A stretch of DNA of 64,000 nucleotides. It comes from Elgaria multicarinata webbii. Taxonomy: Eukaryota > Chordata > Lepidosauria > Squamata > Anguidae. The stretch lies in NCBI RefSeq assembly GCF_023053635.1, contig NC_086183.1:33337501-33401500 (forward strand). Direction: 5' to 3'. Position 1 is the stretch's first letter, and every line of letters starts with the position of its first letter. Below the pieces are notes generated by a model. That model was not told the origin of the DNA. It saw nothing but the letters and a program-made list of their open reading frames with translations, and did no database searches. This document shows positions 44,964 through 55,811 of the stretch, in pieces. Made by a program: the position numbers and the translations under genes.

Positions 44964-45638
44964 AGGGCCGGTGCTACCATAGAGGCCACTCAGGCGGCTG
45001 CCTAGAGCGCCAAGCTAAGAGGGGCGCCGGGCGCAGTGCAGCACTCATGCGCGTTGGCTGTGAGCCGGCCCGGCCCGAGGATTCAGCTGGGCCTGGGTGG
45101 GTGAGATGGCGCTCCAGGGCAGCTTCCGGGTGGAAGTCCGAACGTGGAGCCGCCTCCCCACCCCAGCGTCCCTGGCTTTGCTTTGGCTGGATGGGCGTGG
45201 GGCGCCATCTCGCCCGCCAAAGCGAAGCCAGGGACGCTGGGGTGGGTGTGGGTGGGAGGCTCCACATTTGGATTTCCGGAACTTGAATGGGGTGCAGGGG
45301 GTCTTTGAGTGAATGCATGTGTTCATGCGTGTGTTTGTTTGGAGTGAGTGATGCTGAGTGTGTGTGTGTGCGCGTGTGAGTTGGGGGGGATGATTTGGAG
45401 GTGAAATTCCTATTAAATAATGCACTTTAGACCCATAGACGTTCCTTTCCAGTTTGTTTGCTATAATTGGCATGACGTCTTTCTTGCACTTTAAAATAAA
45501 TTTAGCAGTTTCAAGTTTTGTGCTTCTTATTTTTTCCAGGAAACATGTGTTCTTAAAAATCCAAGTCGGCATTTTCTTTTGCGGGGTGGGGTGAAAGTCG
45601 CTCACCTTGCCTAGGGTGCAAAATAGTCTGGCACCGGC

Positions 45639-45642
<4 letters not shown>
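44963..45642. mobile_element. hAT-type element with CAGGGCCGGTGC termini
   Basis: Inverted ends CAGGGCCGGTGC and GCACCGGCCCTG, 680 bp. The flanks are GT repeat on both sides, so the target duplication cannot be read exactly. An inner palindrome pairs CCCAGCGTCCCTGGCTTTGC (about 45161) with GCGAAGCCAGGGACGCTGGG (about 45222). No transposase was recognised; the 269-codon frame on the - strand is repeat-derived. Confidence 0.85.
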
Positions 45643-45689
<47 letters not shown>

Positions 45690-45690
45690 T
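45643..45690. repeat. (GT)n microsatellite, right flank
   Basis: About 23 GT units directly after the hAT element. Confidence 0.95.
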
Positions 45691-46103
45691 GGCTCCTGCA
45701 AGATGCTGTTTTGGGCCAGCAGGTCTGTGTGCTGAGGGAGGGGAGAGGAGGGGCCCAGTGTTTCCCTCACTGCTGCTGCCCTGAGATGGAGTGCAGGCAG
45801 AGATGGCAGCTGACGCAAAGCCCGTTGGCGGCGGGCCCTTGGCAGGTGTTCCAAATGCCGGCCTCTAACGTCAACCCCACGTCCACATCTGGATCCTCTC
45901 GCTTCTTTTTCTCTTCTTCCAGGCGGCAGGGGATTTCTCCAAACACATTCTTTAATCCCTCTGCTTCAGGCTGGGGATTACACTAAACCAACAAGGAAAT
46001 GATCTTTCGAACAGATAGGTAAAAAAAAAAACGCTGCAAAGATGACCATCTCGGGAAAGCGTTGGAAACAAAAGGCCAGTTTGGTCAGTTGCTAATGCTC
46101 AGA

Positions 46104-46556
46104 AATCATAGAACAGCAGAGTTGGAAGGGGCCTCTAAGGCCATCCAGTCCAACCCCCTGCTCAAGGCAGGAATCCGCCCTAAAGCATCCCTGGCAGATG
46201 GCTGTTCAGCTGCCTCTTGAAGGCCTCTAGGGTGGGAGAGCCCACAAGCTCCCTAGGTAACTGATTCCATTGTCGTACCGCTCTAACAGTCAGGAAGTTT
46301 TTCCTGATGTCCAACTGGAATCTGGCTTCCTTTAACTTGAGCCTGTTACTCCGTGTCCTGCACTCTGGGAGGATCGAGAAGAGATCCTGGCCCTCCTCTG
46401 TGTGGCAACCTTTCAAGTATTTGAAGAGTGCTATCATGTCTCCCCTCCATCTTCTCTTCTCCAGGCTAAACATGCCCAGTTCTTTCAGTCTCTCTTCATA
46501 GGGCTTTGTTTCCAGACCCCTGATCATCCTGGTTGCCCTCCTCTGAACACGCTCCA
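46104..46556 (-). mobile_element. CR1 subfamily A 3' end
   Basis: The - strand encodes about 115 stop-free codons of the reverse-transcriptase C-terminus, very like the copy at 25398-25905. Confidence 0.88.
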
Positions 46557-46665
46557 GGGAGAGCTAAAGTCCGGGAGACGTGGTCAATATATTTTTGAGG
46601 AATGGTTGCCTTGCGAGCCGAATAGGGCCTTGGAAGGGGGTGGCCCCGGAGAAGGGCTGGAGCCC

Positions 46666-46740
46666 AGTGATGGAACCCAGTGGCTCCAATGTCAGAACCA
46701 ATCAGAATTCTAGACGAGTTATCCAAGGTGCTTCACAATA
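46666..46740. mobile_element. CAGTGGAGGCTGG-family hAT MITE, half copy
   Basis: CCCAGTGGCTCCAATGTCAG to CAATCAGAATTCTAGACGAG matches one arm. Confidence 0.5.
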
Positions 46741-46816
46741 GCAGCTGGTGACGCCACACCCTGGGGCTCCATTTGGTCTACGCTGGCCCTGGGAAACTGG
46801 GTGGAGGTGAGCATTT

Positions 46817-47300
46817 GAACATAAGAAGAACCACACCGGATCAGACCAAAGGTCTTTCTCGTCCAGAATTCTGTTTACACAATGGCCAACCAGCTGTCAA
46901 CAGGAAGCCCATAAACACAGGACATGGGTGCAAGAGCCCCCTCCCATCCATGTTCCCCAACAACTGTTGGACTTGGGCCTACTGCCTTGGATACCGGAGG
47001 TAGCATAGAGCCATCAGGACTAGTAGCCAATGATGGCCTTCTCCTCCATAAATCTGTCTAACCCCCCTCCCCGCCCCTTTTAAAACCATCCAATTCGGAG
47101 GCTATCACCACATCTTGTGGTAGCAATTCCCATAACTTAACTATGGGCGGCGTGAGGAAATCCTTCTTCTTATCTTCCCTGAATCGCCCACCAATCTGCT
47201 TCATGAGATGGTGAACCCACTGGGTTCTAGGATTGGGAGAGAAAAGTGTCTCCCTCCCTACTTCCTCCACACCATGCATGGCTTTCTTCCCTTCTGACAT
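46817..47300 (-). mobile_element. CR1 subfamily B 3' end
   Basis: Antisense copy with the AACATAAGAAGAACCACACC terminus and LMKQIGGRFREDKKKDF on the - strand. Confidence 0.78.
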
Positions 47301-47649
47301 GTCTCCTCTTTCTCCCTGGCTCTTATTCCCGTTGCTGAGCTAATCATCTAAGGAATGAAAGAAGTGCCGTGAAGAGGGGGCAAAGGTTGACCACCATCAA
47401 CAGAGTGGCAGCCGGGAACAGTGTCCTTGGCCTGCCATCCACCTCCCTGAACTTCGCTCTCACCCTAGGGCCTCCCACGCCCGGCACTTGCCCAATTGCT
47501 GGGTGGATGATGCTGGCGGCTGCCTCCTTGCCAGCCTAGACGGGAAGGTAGACAAGCGTGTGCGGGAAACATTCGGGAGCTGTTCCGTTTCCGTCAGAAA
47601 CTTTGGCCCACACAGGCCAGCAAGCGAGGAATGACCTGAGAGCAAAGTG
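47301..47649. other. Intergenic, no gene recognised
   Basis: No supported features. Confidence 0.4.
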
Positions 47650-47657
47650 CTTCTGAT

Positions 47658-48227
47658 TAGGGATGTGCTCCGCTTCTAATCGGACCAGCGAATTAGAAGC
47701 GGAGCGGGGTGCTTCGCCTCCCCTTAAGGCGGAGGTGAAGAGGATTGGGGGGCCAGCGGAGCATGGCGAAGAGGATCGAGGTGAAGGCGGATCCTTCGCC
47801 TCGATCCGGAGCTCCGCTGGAAAGGTAAGTGGGGTTTACCGGGCCCTGCCGCTGTCGCTGTCGCCCATGCGGCGACAGCGGCAGGGCCCGGTAACACCCC
47901 CCCCTGCCCTCCTCTCCCTTACCTGCCTCCGTCCGCGGTCCGTCGCCGTCTTCAATTGAGCCCGTGGTTCCAGCAGGAAGTCTGGGCCGCTGCCCAGACT
48001 TCCTGCTGGAACCGCGGGCTCAATTGAAGACGGCGACGGACCGCGGACGGAGGCAGGTAAGGTCCCCCTCTCCCTTGGTCCCTTACCGGGCTCTGCCGCC
48101 GTTGCCGATCCGGAGCTCCGAGCGGAGCGGAGTGGGCATAGGCGGAGTGGGGGCGGGGCGGAGCGGCCCGATCCGAAAATGGCGGATCTGGAAGTGAAGC
48201 GGAGTGGGGGGTCCGTGCACACCCCTA
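47658..48227 (-). mobile_element. GC-rich hAT-type foldback element, copy D
   Basis: A 570-bp copy, TAGGGATGTGC to GCACACCCCTA, exact 8-bp duplication CTTCTGAT at 47650-47657 and 48228-48235. It contains a near-perfect hairpin at 47922-48057 with arms of about 65 bp, bounded on both sides by inverted CAGGTAAG motifs. A second hairpin lies at about 47832-47891. Confidence 0.92.
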
Positions 48228-48465
48228 CTTCTGATTGTGTTTTTGCCTTGAAGGCAGAGTACCTTTGAGCATGTGTCCAAAGGATACCAACAGTTTGGCT
48301 TCGACATGGTTTACATTTGCCATGTAGCTGAGAATTCAGTGGCCCAGATGACGTTGCAGCCCGGGCCAGATCTGGGTCAAATGTGAGAGCGCACCTGCCT
48401 CCTCCCGCATCGATACCATGCATGCTGAAGTGGCTTTGCCTCCGGCGCCAGTTATGGCTTCCACC

Positions 48466-48625
48466 CAGTGGAGTCTGGTGGCGCCGAGGTCAATGAGGCA
48501 GTGAATCAGTCAGAGCCAGCCAGAACTCTAACAGGGCACCTGGGAACAGGGCTCCTTTAAAATTCAGACTGAAACCTGGAGCGTATTCATCGCCCCACGG
48601 ACATCGGAGCCACCAGCTTCCACTG
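48466..48625. mobile_element. CAGTGGAGGCTGG-family hAT MITE, reference copy
   Basis: CAGTGGAGTCTGGTGGC to CCACCAGCTTCCACTG, with exact 8-bp duplication CTTCCACC at 48458-48465 and 48626-48633. Confidence 0.9.
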
Positions 48626-48633
48626 CTTCCACC

Positions 48634-49472
48634 GCAGGTCTTTTGGGGATTGTAAACCGTGTGAGTTGTTTGAGACGTTGTTCCTGATCCCCTTCGATAG
48701 AATGGCAAGGAAAGAGGCAGGAACGGGTGGTGCAGATAGACCTGTCAGGTCTCAGACGCACTCAAATCAAAAAATACACGGCTGTAATGTCGGAGTACAA
48801 AACCCACCTAATTTTTGCCAGCAAAAACAAGCAAAAAGAAGCAAGGATGCTATGCAGATATTTTCTTTTATTGCTTAGCAGGGCTTCTGCCCTGAAAGGT
48901 GGTCAAGGGATATTTTAAATAAATAAAATCTTTTCCAGGTGTATTCTACTTCCCAAGACCTCGATGCCTGTAGCCTCTTCGCTGGACTTTTGCTGCTGCT
49001 TTTGCCTTGTCTCGATCCGTGGCTCCTCTGCAGGGAGGCGCCACTTTTGTGTTCAGGCTCAGGATTGTTTACCACAGGCATGAAGCACAGGGGCCGGGCA
49101 ATCGGATCAGCGGGTTCTTCCAGTCTGGGTAGGGCTGGAAGTGATAACATGGGTGTTCCCAGCGAGAGACACTTGCCGGCGTGCCCTGGGCGGCTGGAAT
49201 GTGTCGGGCCACCACACCCGGCCCAGCGTCAGCGCTGACGCACGTCTCACAAACAACCAGTTCTCAGCTCAAGGAAGCAATGGGCAAACCAGGCCAGGCC
49301 TCTTCGGTTGTGTCCTGAGCACGCAAAAGACTTGTGCAAGCATGACTTGCACACAGGCAGCACTGGAATGGAAAGCGGTTGTACGTTTAAAAAAACGAGA
49401 CGCGTCTTTGCACGTGTTTGTAATGTTTTGGAATTTCAGCTGGCTTTGGGTGACCATCGTTCAAGTTGTAAC
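48634..49472. other. Intergenic, no gene recognised
   Basis: No coding region supported. Confidence 0.4.
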
Positions 49473-49705
49473 CTAGGAACATGAGAAGAGCCTGGCTGGA
49501 TCAGGCTAGGGGTCCATCTGCTCCAGCACTCTGTTCGCAGTGGCCAAACAGCTGTCAACCAGGACATGGTGCAACAGCACCCTCTTGCCCATAGAATAGC
49601 AGAGTCGGAAGGGGCCTACAAGGCCATCGAGTCCAACCCCTTGCTCAATGCAGGAATCCACCCTAAAGCATCCCTGACAGATGGTTGTCCAGCTGCCTCT
49701 TGGGC
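49473..49705 (-). mobile_element. CR1 subfamily B and A tails joined
   Basis: A subfamily B 3' UTR (49473-49592) is directly followed by a subfamily A terminus (ATAGAATAGCAGAGTCGG, 49593-49702). A 29-bp tandem duplication (GGTGGATATAGGGCTACTG) lies just after. Confidence 0.75.
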
Positions 49706-49818
49706 AGTGGATATAGGGCTACTGCCTGATACTGGTGGATATAGGGCTACTGCCTGATACTGAAGTTGCAGCTTCAAGTGCATTTGGGGGGATATATTTT
49801 AACAGGCTAGAATTGTTG

Positions 49819-49966
49819 TCAGCATCCCCCAACCTGGAATCCTCCAGATGTTTCAGATGCTAACTCCCAGAATTGCTCACCGTTAGCCCTGCTGGCGGAG
49901 GTGGGGATGCTGGGAGTTGTAGTCCTAACACATTTGGAGGGTGCTAGTTTTGGGGAGGTTGGTTTA
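49819..49966. mobile_element. CAGCCTTCC-group palindromic MITE
   Basis: TCAGCATCCCCCAACCTGG pairs with CATTTGGAGGGTGCTAG; the core has TGGGAGTTGTAGTCC. Confidence 0.6.
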
Positions 49967-50374
49967 GAGTATGTTTTATACTACGGCCCGCCGATGATGG
50001 ATTTGCAAGAACCAACTCTTTGTGTAAAATAAGAACTGGACAAAGCCTGGGCAGGTCTCAACCTTTACATCTCTTACACCTGATGGATGTTTTGGGAATC
50101 GTCGTAGTTTTCTGGCTTGCAAGCAACAGGGCAGTGCTAAGGGCCTGTCCTTGAACTAGTATAGTTGGGTTTCCTCTTGGGTGGTGTTAAGCACCTGAAG
50201 GAGAGCTTCTAGCAGGCAAGGCACTGTGTAGGTCCCCTTAGCAACAGGCCATTAGCACTGGAACTTTTTAGCACTGGCCAGGGCATGGGGTTGGCTGCTC
50301 TCGGAGATCAGCTTTCAGGAGGACCTTGGGTTGTGGTACGGATCCCAGCTCAACCTGCTTGCTTCTCTGACCAG

Positions 50375-50545
50375 TGGTACCAGGAGAAGAGGACTCGGGG
50401 TCTGGAGCCAGTGGGCTCCGGGTTCAAAACCTAACTCAGCCACAAAGTACGTTGGATTGCTCTAGTTAAGTCTTTGTGAAAACGGTGTGCATGACAGGTT
50501 ACGAATTACTTCCTTATTCTAGAAAGTCCTGCAGATGATAAATAG
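50375..50545 (+). repeat. Possible SINE head remnant
   Basis: GGGTTCAAAACCTAACTCAGCC resembles a tRNA-derived box B head. Weak on its own. Confidence 0.3.
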
Positions 50546-50624
50546 TGCAATACTATTGAACTGAGTGGGAAAATGTACACATGCGCGCACGCACGCGCGG
50601 ACACACACACACATAAAGGTAACA

Positions 50625-53489
50625 GAACCGTCTAATCTTGGAATTCTTTATTCTAGTTATTATTACTTGTTGGCTGCACCGTTATTTTTATCTGAAATTC
50701 TGAGTTCCAGAAAAAAAGTAGCAAACTTCTTTTTTTTTTCTAGCAAAGAAAAAAAATGCAAACATATTAACAATTAAAATTTTAGCACATCACTTTTTCA
50801 TATTTCACACACAAAAATATATATATATATATAATATATTATTTTGGAATATTACAAAAAGATAAATACAATATAAAATTCTGAATAAATAGTCTATAAA
50901 TAGTTGACATTTTGGTTCGCGTATCGCCTTATTACAAGGTAAACATTGAGGGTTTATTTATTTATTTTTAAAAAAACACCCCCCACAATAATTATATGCA
51001 GGTGGTTAGCATCAACATTGGTTTATAAAAGAAAGCTGTTCGCCCACCACCCACCGCCCCGTTCCCCTCTGGTCTCTGCTGTTCTACGTCTTTTGTAGCT
51101 GATGGTCATCAGTGCAAAATGACCAAGCACACAACGGTCTCAATTCAGGTCAGATGGCTTGGATTGATTTGACAAAGCAACATTGGCTGTAGATACCTGA
51201 ACAGGGATTTGTTAGACTGTTCATCCAGGGCGGTTACCATGAATCAACAGCAATCCCCCTTCGGGGTGTTTTTCTTTAAAATATAAGCAGAGAATCCCTT
51301 CTTTGTGATCTTAGGTGAATTCTGAACCCCCTCATGTCCAGGCTTAGTGCCACTGCAATTTTATCCCATTAGAACAACAACAACCAGCCAGATGTAATGG
51401 CTTCAAAAACCCCTAATTATCCGAGCCCCTAACTATATTATTCCAGCTCCTTCCAGTCGCCGAACGATCCCATAATTCTGTAAACGCAGCAGAGACTGGA
51501 GTGAAGGATGTTATTATCATGGGAATAACAGATGGTGTCAAACATATCCTGGGGTGACCAAGGAGATGTACATCCAGTCAAATGCAGGTCCAAATAGTCT
51601 ATGGAACAGCCCTAACTTCTATGGGTTGTAATCCCCATCTTACCTGGCTCTTAAATAGATTCGTCTCTTAGCAAGGACAATCCAGGGCTAGGCTGGGATG
51701 GGGAATTTGACCCTGCTCAACTATCTGCTTTGGGCCAAGGGCCTGAATGGAAAGTTGTCTTGAACTCAATCCATCTAGTTAGTTCCAGACTCGGGTCTCT
51801 GACTACGTTTGAACCTGGTGGTTTTCGTTAAAAGTCCGCCCTGAGAATTCACTGGGGTCTGTACTTGAGACATGGGATTCGCACCCAGGTTTTAGAAAGA
51901 AGTGAACTGCCTTGAAAATGCTACAGGCTGCTTTAAGGTCCCAAGACCTTAGGGCAAGAAAGGCAATGAAGTGGAGGGAAAGATGAAAACTCAGCTGCCC
52001 CTCCTCCAAACCTGCAACCCCTTGTTATCTGGGGGTTAAACAGGGGAGGGGTATTCACAGTATGTTATAACAAAGTATTTTAAAATCAAAATAAGTAAAA
52101 ACAAACAAAAAAAACAAGGCATACAAACAGCTACCAGGATTGGAAGTCCTGGCTCATTCGCCCTTCTCAGATTTCCCTCCAACTGCTATGCAAACTCTCA
52201 GAAAGAAAAGAAAGAATCTGCTACATCGGAAGGGAAACTGTCGTGTGTTTTCTCCTGAAGCCATCTGGGACAGCCGAAAGTTCACTTGTGTAATGCTCAG
52301 GCACAGAATGCCGAAAAAGAGAAGCGCCCTGCTTCTCCCCCCCATTTCAGCACAGCTAAAAACTTTGGTAGATTGTGGGGGGAGACAGAGTAATAGGGGA
52401 GAGGAGGAGGAGGAGGAGAAAGGAGGAAGGCAGTGGATCCAAATAGTAGGACTTCACAGGATGAGAGAAAAAGGCGTTTACCCTTGAGAGAGCGGGGCAG
52501 GGCGGGGCGCGGAATAAATAGATTGTTTAGCCGCACAGATATTTTGCTTTTTCTCTTTCTCTCAAGACATCTAATGTGGCACTTTGATACAAGGCACATT
52601 TTTTAAAAACAACAACAGCCCATAATAATGCAGTCTCACGTTAAGAAAGCAGAGGCGAGATCAGCAACCGGAAGGCGGTGGGGCTGTCCTGGCCTGCAGC
52701 CGGCCCTCCGACCGCCCCCCTCCCTCCATTCCCTACTCCCTGTGCGCCGCTCCCGTTCCCCCTCACTTTCCAGAAGCGGGAAGGCGCTGGAGCGAACGCC
52801 CTGCTCACTTTGATCGGTGGCGGGGCTGGGTGAGTGGGTAAGTTCCGAGGGGCTGCTTGCTCATGAAGCGGCCCACCTCCCCTCGCTTTTGTCTTCGCTA
52901 CTGCCGAGACAGGGAACAAAAACGAGGGGAGCCATCGTCGGGGAGCGTAAATACTGAGGGGGGAGACGGCGTGGGAACCTGGCCCACCGTCCCCACGGAA
53001 AGGCCGCTTGGGTCGCCCGGCCGGTCAAGTTGCCAACCGCTGCTGTACCACACCAATAGAAGGTGTTTCCCCCTTTCCATGCATGCTTAAGGCACTACAT
53101 TGCGTCTGGGCAGCCCGGAATGCAAGAAATCGGAACGGTTTTACATTTTCGAAAAGGCAGCGGGTTTTCCAGGCACACTTGGGCGCTGTAAGGCCGGAAC
53201 TGGGAGGAGGGCTGGGGAAGAGGTGCCCCCCCTTGACTTCCTCTTCCTGTCTGCAAAGGCCTGGACCGCGAGAGTGTCAGGAGCCCAGGTCTGCCTTTGC
53301 CCCTGCTTAAACACCTGGAATGAGCGCTCCGAAGAAGCCACCCGGGGGGTGTCGGGAGGGAGGGTGGGCTGAGGCGCGCCTCCCCCTCACAAAAGGGAAG
53401 GTCGTACATACAGATACATCTCAGCACCCACCCACCCACACGGCCACCCAAAGCCACGTTGAGAAAGGCCCCGGCCAGGGCCCTGGCGC
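50625..53489 (-). other. ZFP36: Candidate ZFP36 3' UTR with AU-rich elements
   Basis: On the - strand, the first canonical AATAAA strings after the stop occur at about 50968-50953, and a further AATAAA lies at 50652-50647. Between 50.78 and 50.96 kb the - strand is extremely A/T-rich and reads CTATTTATAG (50904-50895), CTATTTATTC (50892-50883) and GTATTTATCT. These are UAUUUAU-type elements that ZFP36 proteins themselves bind, so self-regulation is plausible. The rest of the interval has no recognisable transposons, unlike the surroundings, which fits an mRNA-retained region. At about 2.8 kb it is longer than the mammalian ZFP36 3' UTR. Confidence 0.5.
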
Positions 53490-54524
53490 TCACTCCGAGA
53501 CCGAGAGGCGGTTAAAGATGGGCAGCCTATGGGTGTTCCCCACCGGCCCGCCGGGGGGTTGCAGGTCGAAGACGGGAGAGTCCGATCCGCTCAAGCTGCT
53601 GGTGCTGCTGTAGCTCTCGGGGTCGGAGAGGGAGTTGGAGGACGGTGTTCTGGGCAGGGTGGCGGCGGCGGCAGAGGTCGGGGTCCCGGGGGCGGCGGAG
53701 AAGTAGTCTCGGCTGGTCTGGAAAGGGCCGGCCAGGCTGGCGGGCCGTCCGCAGCGGCACGAGCAGCAGCCGCCGCCCGCGGAAGACAGCGAGTCGCTCA
53801 AGGTGGAAAGGAAGGAGTTCAGGGGGTCCGAGTTCAGGTGGCCGAAGGTGGGGGAGAGGAGGTCGGCGGAGGTGGGGGGCGGCGAGACTGACGGGGCGCG
53901 GGTGAAGGAGGCGGGGTCGGGGAGGCCGGGCAAAGGGGAGGCCTGGCGGGGGCCCGGCACCCCGGAGTAGCTGACGCTCTGGCGCAAGAGCTGGGGAGAC
54001 GGGGCGTGGAAGTGGGCCTCCTCCGGGCAGTGGATGAAGTGGCACCGGGAGCCGTAGGGGCACTCGCCGTGGATGTAGAACTTGTGGCACAGCTCCGTCT
54101 TGTACTTGGGGTGGCGGCTGACGGTGCGCAGCTCCCCGGCGCCGTGGGCGAACTGGCACTTGGCCCCGTACTTGCACTTGCCCGTCTCGCTGAAGGTGCG
54201 GCACAGCTCCGTCTTGTAGCGGGACGAGGGGGGCGGGGCCTGAGGCGACTGCTGGAGGGGCGGGAAGCCCGGCGGGGGCGCGGGGAGGGCCCGGCCCTCA
54301 ATGAGGCTGACCGACCGGTCGGGGCGCACGGGGGGACGCCGCCGCCCCAGCTCTCTGATGGGGTGAAGCTGCTCGCTGCCGGGGCTCCAGTGGCTGCGGA
54401 GGGGCCACACCGGGGAGGGGTCGCTGCTGCTGTAGGGCGTCTCCGAAGGGGAGGCCGAGTGGCGGCGGGAGAGGAGGGCGCCCGGCGCCTCCGGCTCTTC
54501 TTTCAGCGACAGGTTCAGCAGGTT
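53490..54524 (-). CDS. ZFP36: ZFP36 (tristetraprolin), exon 2 (344 of 356 aa)
   Basis: Opens after a CTGGCAG-type acceptor in phase 0 with [10 protein letters not shown], which follows exon 1 as in other vertebrate tristetraprolins. Two CCCH fingers with exact C-X8-C-X5-C-X3-H spacing: Cys120, 129, 135, His139 and Cys158, 167, 173, His177, each with the (R/K)YKTELC lead-in. The second finger's CHKFY is the tristetraprolin signature, against CRTFH in L1/L2. RSVSLIEG and RQSVSYSG match the two MK2-phosphorylated, 14-3-3-binding serine sites. The C-terminus [12 protein letters not shown] is the CNOT1-binding motif. It would bind AU-rich mRNAs in the cytoplasm and recruit deadenylases. Only a three-proline PPPGF stands where human has PPPPGF, and the other two tetraproline motifs are not seen. 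An in-frame TTG upstream in the intron is not a start. Conserved exon joins and intact frame make the call firm. Confidence 0.96.
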   Translation of the reverse strand, partial: NLLNLSLKEEPEAPGALLSRRHSASPSETPYSSSDPSPVWPLRSHWSPGSEQLHPIRELGRRRPPVRPDRSVSLIEGRALPAPPPGFPPLQQSPQAPPPSSRYKTELCRTFSETGKCKYGAKCQFAHGAGELRTVSRHPKYKTELCHKFYIHGECPYGSRCHFIHCPEEAHFHAPSPQLLRQSVSYSGVPGPRQASPLPGLPDPASFTRAPSVSPPPTSADLLSPTFGHLNSDPLNSFLSTLSDSLSSAGGGCCSCRCGRPASLAGPFQTSRDYFSAAPGTPTSAAAATLPRTPSSNSLSDPESYSSTSSLSGSDSPVFDLQPPGGPVGNTHRLPIFNRLSVSE

Positions 54525-54704
54525 CTGCCAGGGGAGAGGAAACAAGAGGGGTTAGCCGCAAGGTGCCACGGCCTCCGTGGAGAAGCCAGAGAAGGGGACG
54601 GTCGGCCGCGCTGTGACACCGTGCTGTGACACCGTCGGCGTCGTGACCCTGCTTCACTGGAGGCCGCCCCCGGGTGAACGGGCCCAGCCAGAGGGAACAC
54701 CACA

Positions 54705-54846
54705 GCGGAAGCTCCGGTGTCAGTGGGGTGGCAAATCCGCTCCGGGTTTCCGTCAGCTCCACACCTTGGAGAGCTCCTTTAGAGTTCTGATGGAAACCCG
54801 GAGCGGATTTGCCACCCCACCGACACGGGAGCCGCCAGCCTCCACC
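54705..54846. mobile_element. CAGTGGAGGCTGG-family hAT MITE in ZFP36 intron
   Basis: GGTGTCAGTGGGGTGGCAAA pairs with TTTGCCACCCCACCGACAC around GAGAGCTCC. It starts about 180 bp from exon 2, and its outer ends are eroded. Confidence 0.7.
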
Positions 54847-55592
54847 AACTGCAGAGAGTTCGGCCATAGCCACGCTTTCCAGCTCCCCCGTACCGCTGCC
54901 AGTTGTCAGGGGCACCGCAAGTGACGTCTGCGCGCATTGTCATGGCGCTGGCTCCCCCCAGACTGCTCACATGGGCAAGTGGCACACGTGCGCCTCGGCT
55001 GCTTGGGGTTGTGGTCTAACACAGCCCAAGCATTTACGGCTCTCCAAATCCTCGCCATCGTCATCCACCAAACACCTGAGCTGGGTTGGGGATGGCACCC
55101 AATTCCTTCTTGACACATCGGTTCCCCTCTGCAAGGGCAGCAGGGGGGGGCTTTCCCCCTCCCCAAATGCTCATTCTGCCCCCCACTCTGCCAGGGGGAG
55201 ATTCCACCATGAGATCTGGTGGAAGAGGAGCAGGATGGGGCGGGTGTGGGGAAAACACGGAAGACGAAGAAGAGGCTCCTGGAGGAAAGTGGGCCCTGGC
55301 GACAGGCAAAAGGGATGACGTCAGGCTGCTGAATATAGCCGCGGTGGGTTGGGCCGCAGTTATTTTTAAAGGAGTTGAGGCTGGACCAGAGCTGCAGAGA
55401 GCAACAGCTGCTGAGCGGCGACTGCAGAGCCAGAAACCGGGGGTGGGGTGGGCGTCGGGGGCGGAAAACCTGCCCCTACAACAGTGACATGACGGCTTCA
55501 CTGTCTGCTGGTTTTTGTTTTAGACGGGCTATTTTTATGCACCTTTGATCGTTTTCCTAAGAGGCAAAACGTCTCTCATTTGATTCTAAGGC

Positions 55593-55655
55593 AGCCGGTG
55601 GCCTCCAGATGTGTTGGGACTACAACTCCCATTACCCCCAACCAGTTGTAGAGGA
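55593..55655. mobile_element. CAGCCTTCC-family MITE fragment
   Basis: CCTCCAGATGTGTTGGGAC followed by TACAACTCCCATTACCCCC. Confidence 0.55.
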
Positions 55656-55811
55656 AAGCTGTTCTACGGCACGATGCCTTTAGTTATTGGTGTTTTGGAG
55701 CGACAGGTTTGCAAATTGTTTACATTTTGTAAGCTGGATTACAAGCGGGGAAAGAGATACGCGAGTAAAATAAACAAGGTTAAGATTGAATCCTGTCTGT
55801 AGAGTTTGACA

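Noticed and set aside
45045-45854. A 269-codon frame on the - strand
   Set aside because: It crosses a hAT element and a GT microsatellite (giving a Thr-His run), with no domain recognised.
47836-48423. A 195-codon frame on the - strand
   Set aside because: Mostly within copy D of the GC-rich hAT element.
54525-54545. An upstream in-frame TTG as start of ZFP36 exon 2
   Set aside because: A CAG acceptor lies inside this stretch, and exon 1 at 59689-59724 supplies the conserved N-terminus in phase.
54006-54629. A 207-codon open frame on the + strand
   Set aside because: It is antisense to ZFP36 exon 2; the long frame follows from high GC. No recognisable domain.
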